Part shown: piece by piece, positions 42,295 through 43,575 of the stretch
Layout: every line of letters begins with the position of its first letter
Position numbering within the stretch: position 1 is the first letter of the stretch
NCBI GenBank assembly: GCA_003344655.1
Contig: MAIU01000003.1
Coordinates: forward strand, 1 to 43,575
From: Candidatus Korarchaeota archaeon NZ13-K
GTDB taxonomy: Archaea; Korarchaeota; Korarchaeia; Korarchaeales; Korarchaeaceae
Length of the DNA stretch: 43,575 nt
Direction: 5' to 3'
The notes under the pieces: model-generated
The model's input: the letters and a program-made list of their open reading frames with translations, nothing else
What the model was told of the DNA's origin: nothing
Database searches by the model: none
Program-made: the position numbers and the translations under genes

Positions 42295-42302
42295 TTAAAA
42301 AA
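42295..42302 (-). promoter_or_regulatory. TATA box for the leu operon
   Basis: Minus-strand GAAAATTTTTTAACTGC centred about 34 nt before TTG 42264, with the ribosome site GAGGTGG (42269-42275) in between. It supports translation starting at or near 42264 rather than at 42139. Confidence 0.5.
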
Positions 42303-42337
42303 TTTTCGTACGATCTCAGCTGGACCCTCGGGAGCTG

Positions 42338-43575
42338 TCAATAAACGTACGTCTCCTCCTTCCTCTCCTCAGGTATCGTGGCGGCTCTCAGGGTCTTCTT
42401 GACCTCCTCGAAGTACTTCAGTATCTCATCCGTGAGGCTCGGCTTGACCCTGCTGAGCGCGATCTCGAAGTGCCTTGCCTCAACCTTATCAGCCTCAAGG
42501 TCCTCCCTCAGGGCCGCCATCGCAGCCTCCCTCACAAGGGCGGCGAGATCGGCTCCGCTGTACCTCTCAGTCATGAGGGCTATCCTCCTCAGGTCCACTT
42601 CCTTGGATAAGGGGACCCTCTTCGTGAGTACCCTGAGTATCTGGTATCTGGATTGGGCATCCGGCGGGCCGACGTAGACGAGCCTCTCCAGCCTGCCCGG
42701 TCTCAGTATGGCTGGATCTATGAGGTCCGGCCTGTTTGTGGCCCCTATCACGACGACATCCCTCAGGGGATGTATTCCATCTATCTCGGTCAGCATCTGG
42801 CTCACAACCCTCTCGCTGACCCCCGAATCGGCGTGAATTCCCCTCCTAGGGAAGAGGGAGTCTATCTCATCTATGAATATTATCGCTGGGGCCACCTGCC
42901 TGGCCTTCCTGAATATCATCCTGACCGCCTTCTCGCTCTCCCCAACCCACTTGCTGAGCAGCTCAGGTCCCTTCACGCTTATGAAGTTCGCCTCGCTCTC
43001 GTTGGCTACCGCCTTGGCTATGAGCGTCTTGCCGCAGCCGGGAGGGCCGTAGAGGAGGACCCCCCTCGGTGGCTCTATGCCCATCCTCCTGAAGGCATCC
43101 GGGTTCTTGAGCGGGAGCTCCACAACCTCCCTGAGCTCCCTCTTGACCTCCTCAAGCCCTCCAACATCTTCCCAGGTGACGTTGGGTATCTCTATCGATA
43201 TCTCCCTCAGGGCCGATGGCTGGACTATCTTCAGGGCCTCCATGAAGTCATCGTTCGTCACCCTCAGCTCCTCCAGGACCTCTAGGGGTATGCTCTCGGC
43301 TTCTAAGTCTATCTTGGGCAGGACCCTCCTCAGGGCCGCCATCGCAGCCTCCCTCACCAGTGCGGCTAGATCCGCCCCAACGAAGCCGTGAGTTATGTCA
43401 GCCAGCCTGTCAAGGTCCACGTCATCTGAGAGGGGCATGTTCCTCGTGTGTATCATAAGTATCTCCTTCCTCCCCTCCCTGTCAGGCACCCCTATCTCTA
43501 TCTCCCTGTCGAACCTCCCCGGCCTCCTCAGCGCCGGATCTATGGCCTCGGGCCTGTTCGTTGCCCCTATCACTA
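42338..43575 (-). CDS. cdc48: Cdc48/VAT-type AAA ATPase, C-terminal part
   Basis: Unfoldase that extracts and feeds proteins to the proteasome. Only the last 412 codons are inside the window; the frame runs off the end. Seen: end of the first AAA domain ([21 protein letters not shown] with arginine finger region) and a complete second domain: [14 protein letters not shown] (Walker A), [13 protein letters not shown] (Walker B), [27 protein letters not shown], then [20 protein letters not shown] in the lid. The C-terminus ends EETYVY, hydrophobic and tyrosine-rich as in proteasome-docking tails, although the penultimate residue is Val rather than the Tyr of a strict HbYX motif. Upstream of the leu operon on the same strand, but leu has its own TATA box. 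Confidence 0.95.
   Translation of the reverse strand, partial: VIGATNRPEAIDPALRRPGRFDREIEIGVPDREGRKEILMIHTRNMPLSDDVDLDRLADITHGFVGADLAALVREAAMAALRRVLPKIDLEAESIPLEVLEELRVTNDDFMEALKIVQPSALREISIEIPNVTWEDVGGLEEVKRELREVVELPLKNPDAFRRMGIEPPRGVLLYGPPGCGKTLIAKAVANESEANFISVKGPELLSKWVGESEKAVRMIFRKARQVAPAIIFIDEIDSLFPRRGIHADSGVSERVVSQMLTEIDGIHPLRDVVVIGATNRPDLIDPAILRPGRLERLVYVGPPDAQSRYQILRVLTKRVPLSKEVDLRRIALMTERYSGADLAALVREAAMAALREDLEADKVEARHFEIALSRVKPSLTDEILKYFEEVKKTLRAATIPEERKEETYVY

Noticed and set aside
42653-43285. 210-codon plus-strand ORF across cdc48
   Set aside because: It is antisense to conserved AAA domains and has no family resemblance; GC-rich genes here produce long antisense frames.
1-43575. 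CRISPR arrays, insertion sequences, ribosomal or transfer RNA genes
   Set aside because: No regularly spaced repeats, transposase motifs, terminal inverted repeats or RNA gene signatures were seen on either strand by eye.

Overview
The window reads as a compact chromosome segment from a thermophilic archaeon, probably of the TACK group. A Korarchaeum-like lineage is my best guess, from memory of such genomes rather than from a search. Archaeal marks include TATA boxes 25-35 nt before starts with many apparently leaderless genes, Shine-Dalgarno sites of GGAGGTGAT type, frequent GTG and TTG starts, and AGG/AGA-dominated arginine codons. Gene content agrees: a two-domain Cdc48 ATPase, archaeal Elp3, a bifunctional inositol-phosphate cytidylyltransferase/DIP synthase-like protein, a XerA-type recombinase, and aspartate transcarbamylase with a regulatory chain. 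I found no tRNA, rRNA, CRISPR array or insertion sequence.

Layout. 1-1053: 3' part of pyruvate kinase. 1129-5754 (minus): a six-gene pyrimidine operon transcribed pyrF-pyrE-pyrB-pyrI-pyrK-pyrC, most junctions overlapping by 4 nt. 5771-7105: purA. 7370-10565: a membrane HdrD/NarI-like Fe-S protein divergent from an FAD oxidoreductase. 10662-13463: a secreted sequon-rich protein, an unknown protein and elp3. 13545-16137 (minus): argG-argH, preceded by a possible leader mini-ORF with tandem Arg codons. 16296-18666: a B12/radical SAM protein divergent from two tandem small paralogues. 18783-21513: xerA, a flavin reductase-like protein and a secreted thioredoxin-fold protein. 21514-24415: two divergent putative regulators. 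24381-26492: an extended 2-hydroxyacid dehydrogenase and a membrane protein. 26434-29924: a divergent metal-uptake locus (ABC ATPase, permease, NikR-like regulator, phosphatase; substrate-binding protein on the other strand). 29969-32942: a small protein, a metallophosphoesterase and the inositol-lipid/solute enzyme. 32943-37844: aldo/keto reductase, unknown protein, V4R-HTH regulator, a frame-disrupted membrane protein, a ferritin-VIT1 fusion and an FAH-family enzyme. 37992-42264 (minus): leuA-leuC-leuD-leuB. 42338-43575: 3' part of cdc48.

Functionally the segment covers UMP synthesis, the last two steps of arginine synthesis, leucine synthesis, AMP formation from IMP, redox chemistry and metal homeostasis. 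pyrD and carAB are not here.

Most interesting points: (i) pyrF and leuA, each at the head of an operon, have no canonical start codon in frame before their conserved N-termini, while a promoter-positioned TTG lies one base out of frame in both; argG has a separate mini-ORF overlapping its start. (ii) A perfect GTGCACAT-N22-ATGTGCAC inverted repeat flanks the shared TATA region of the metal-uptake locus, beside a NikR-like regulator. (iii) A perfect 9-bp-arm GC inverted repeat lies between the B12/radical SAM gene and the tandem paralogues. (iv) Repeated CAATAGTT boxes overlap the promoter beside a V4R-HTH regulator. (v) Several enzymes carry unexplained extra domains.
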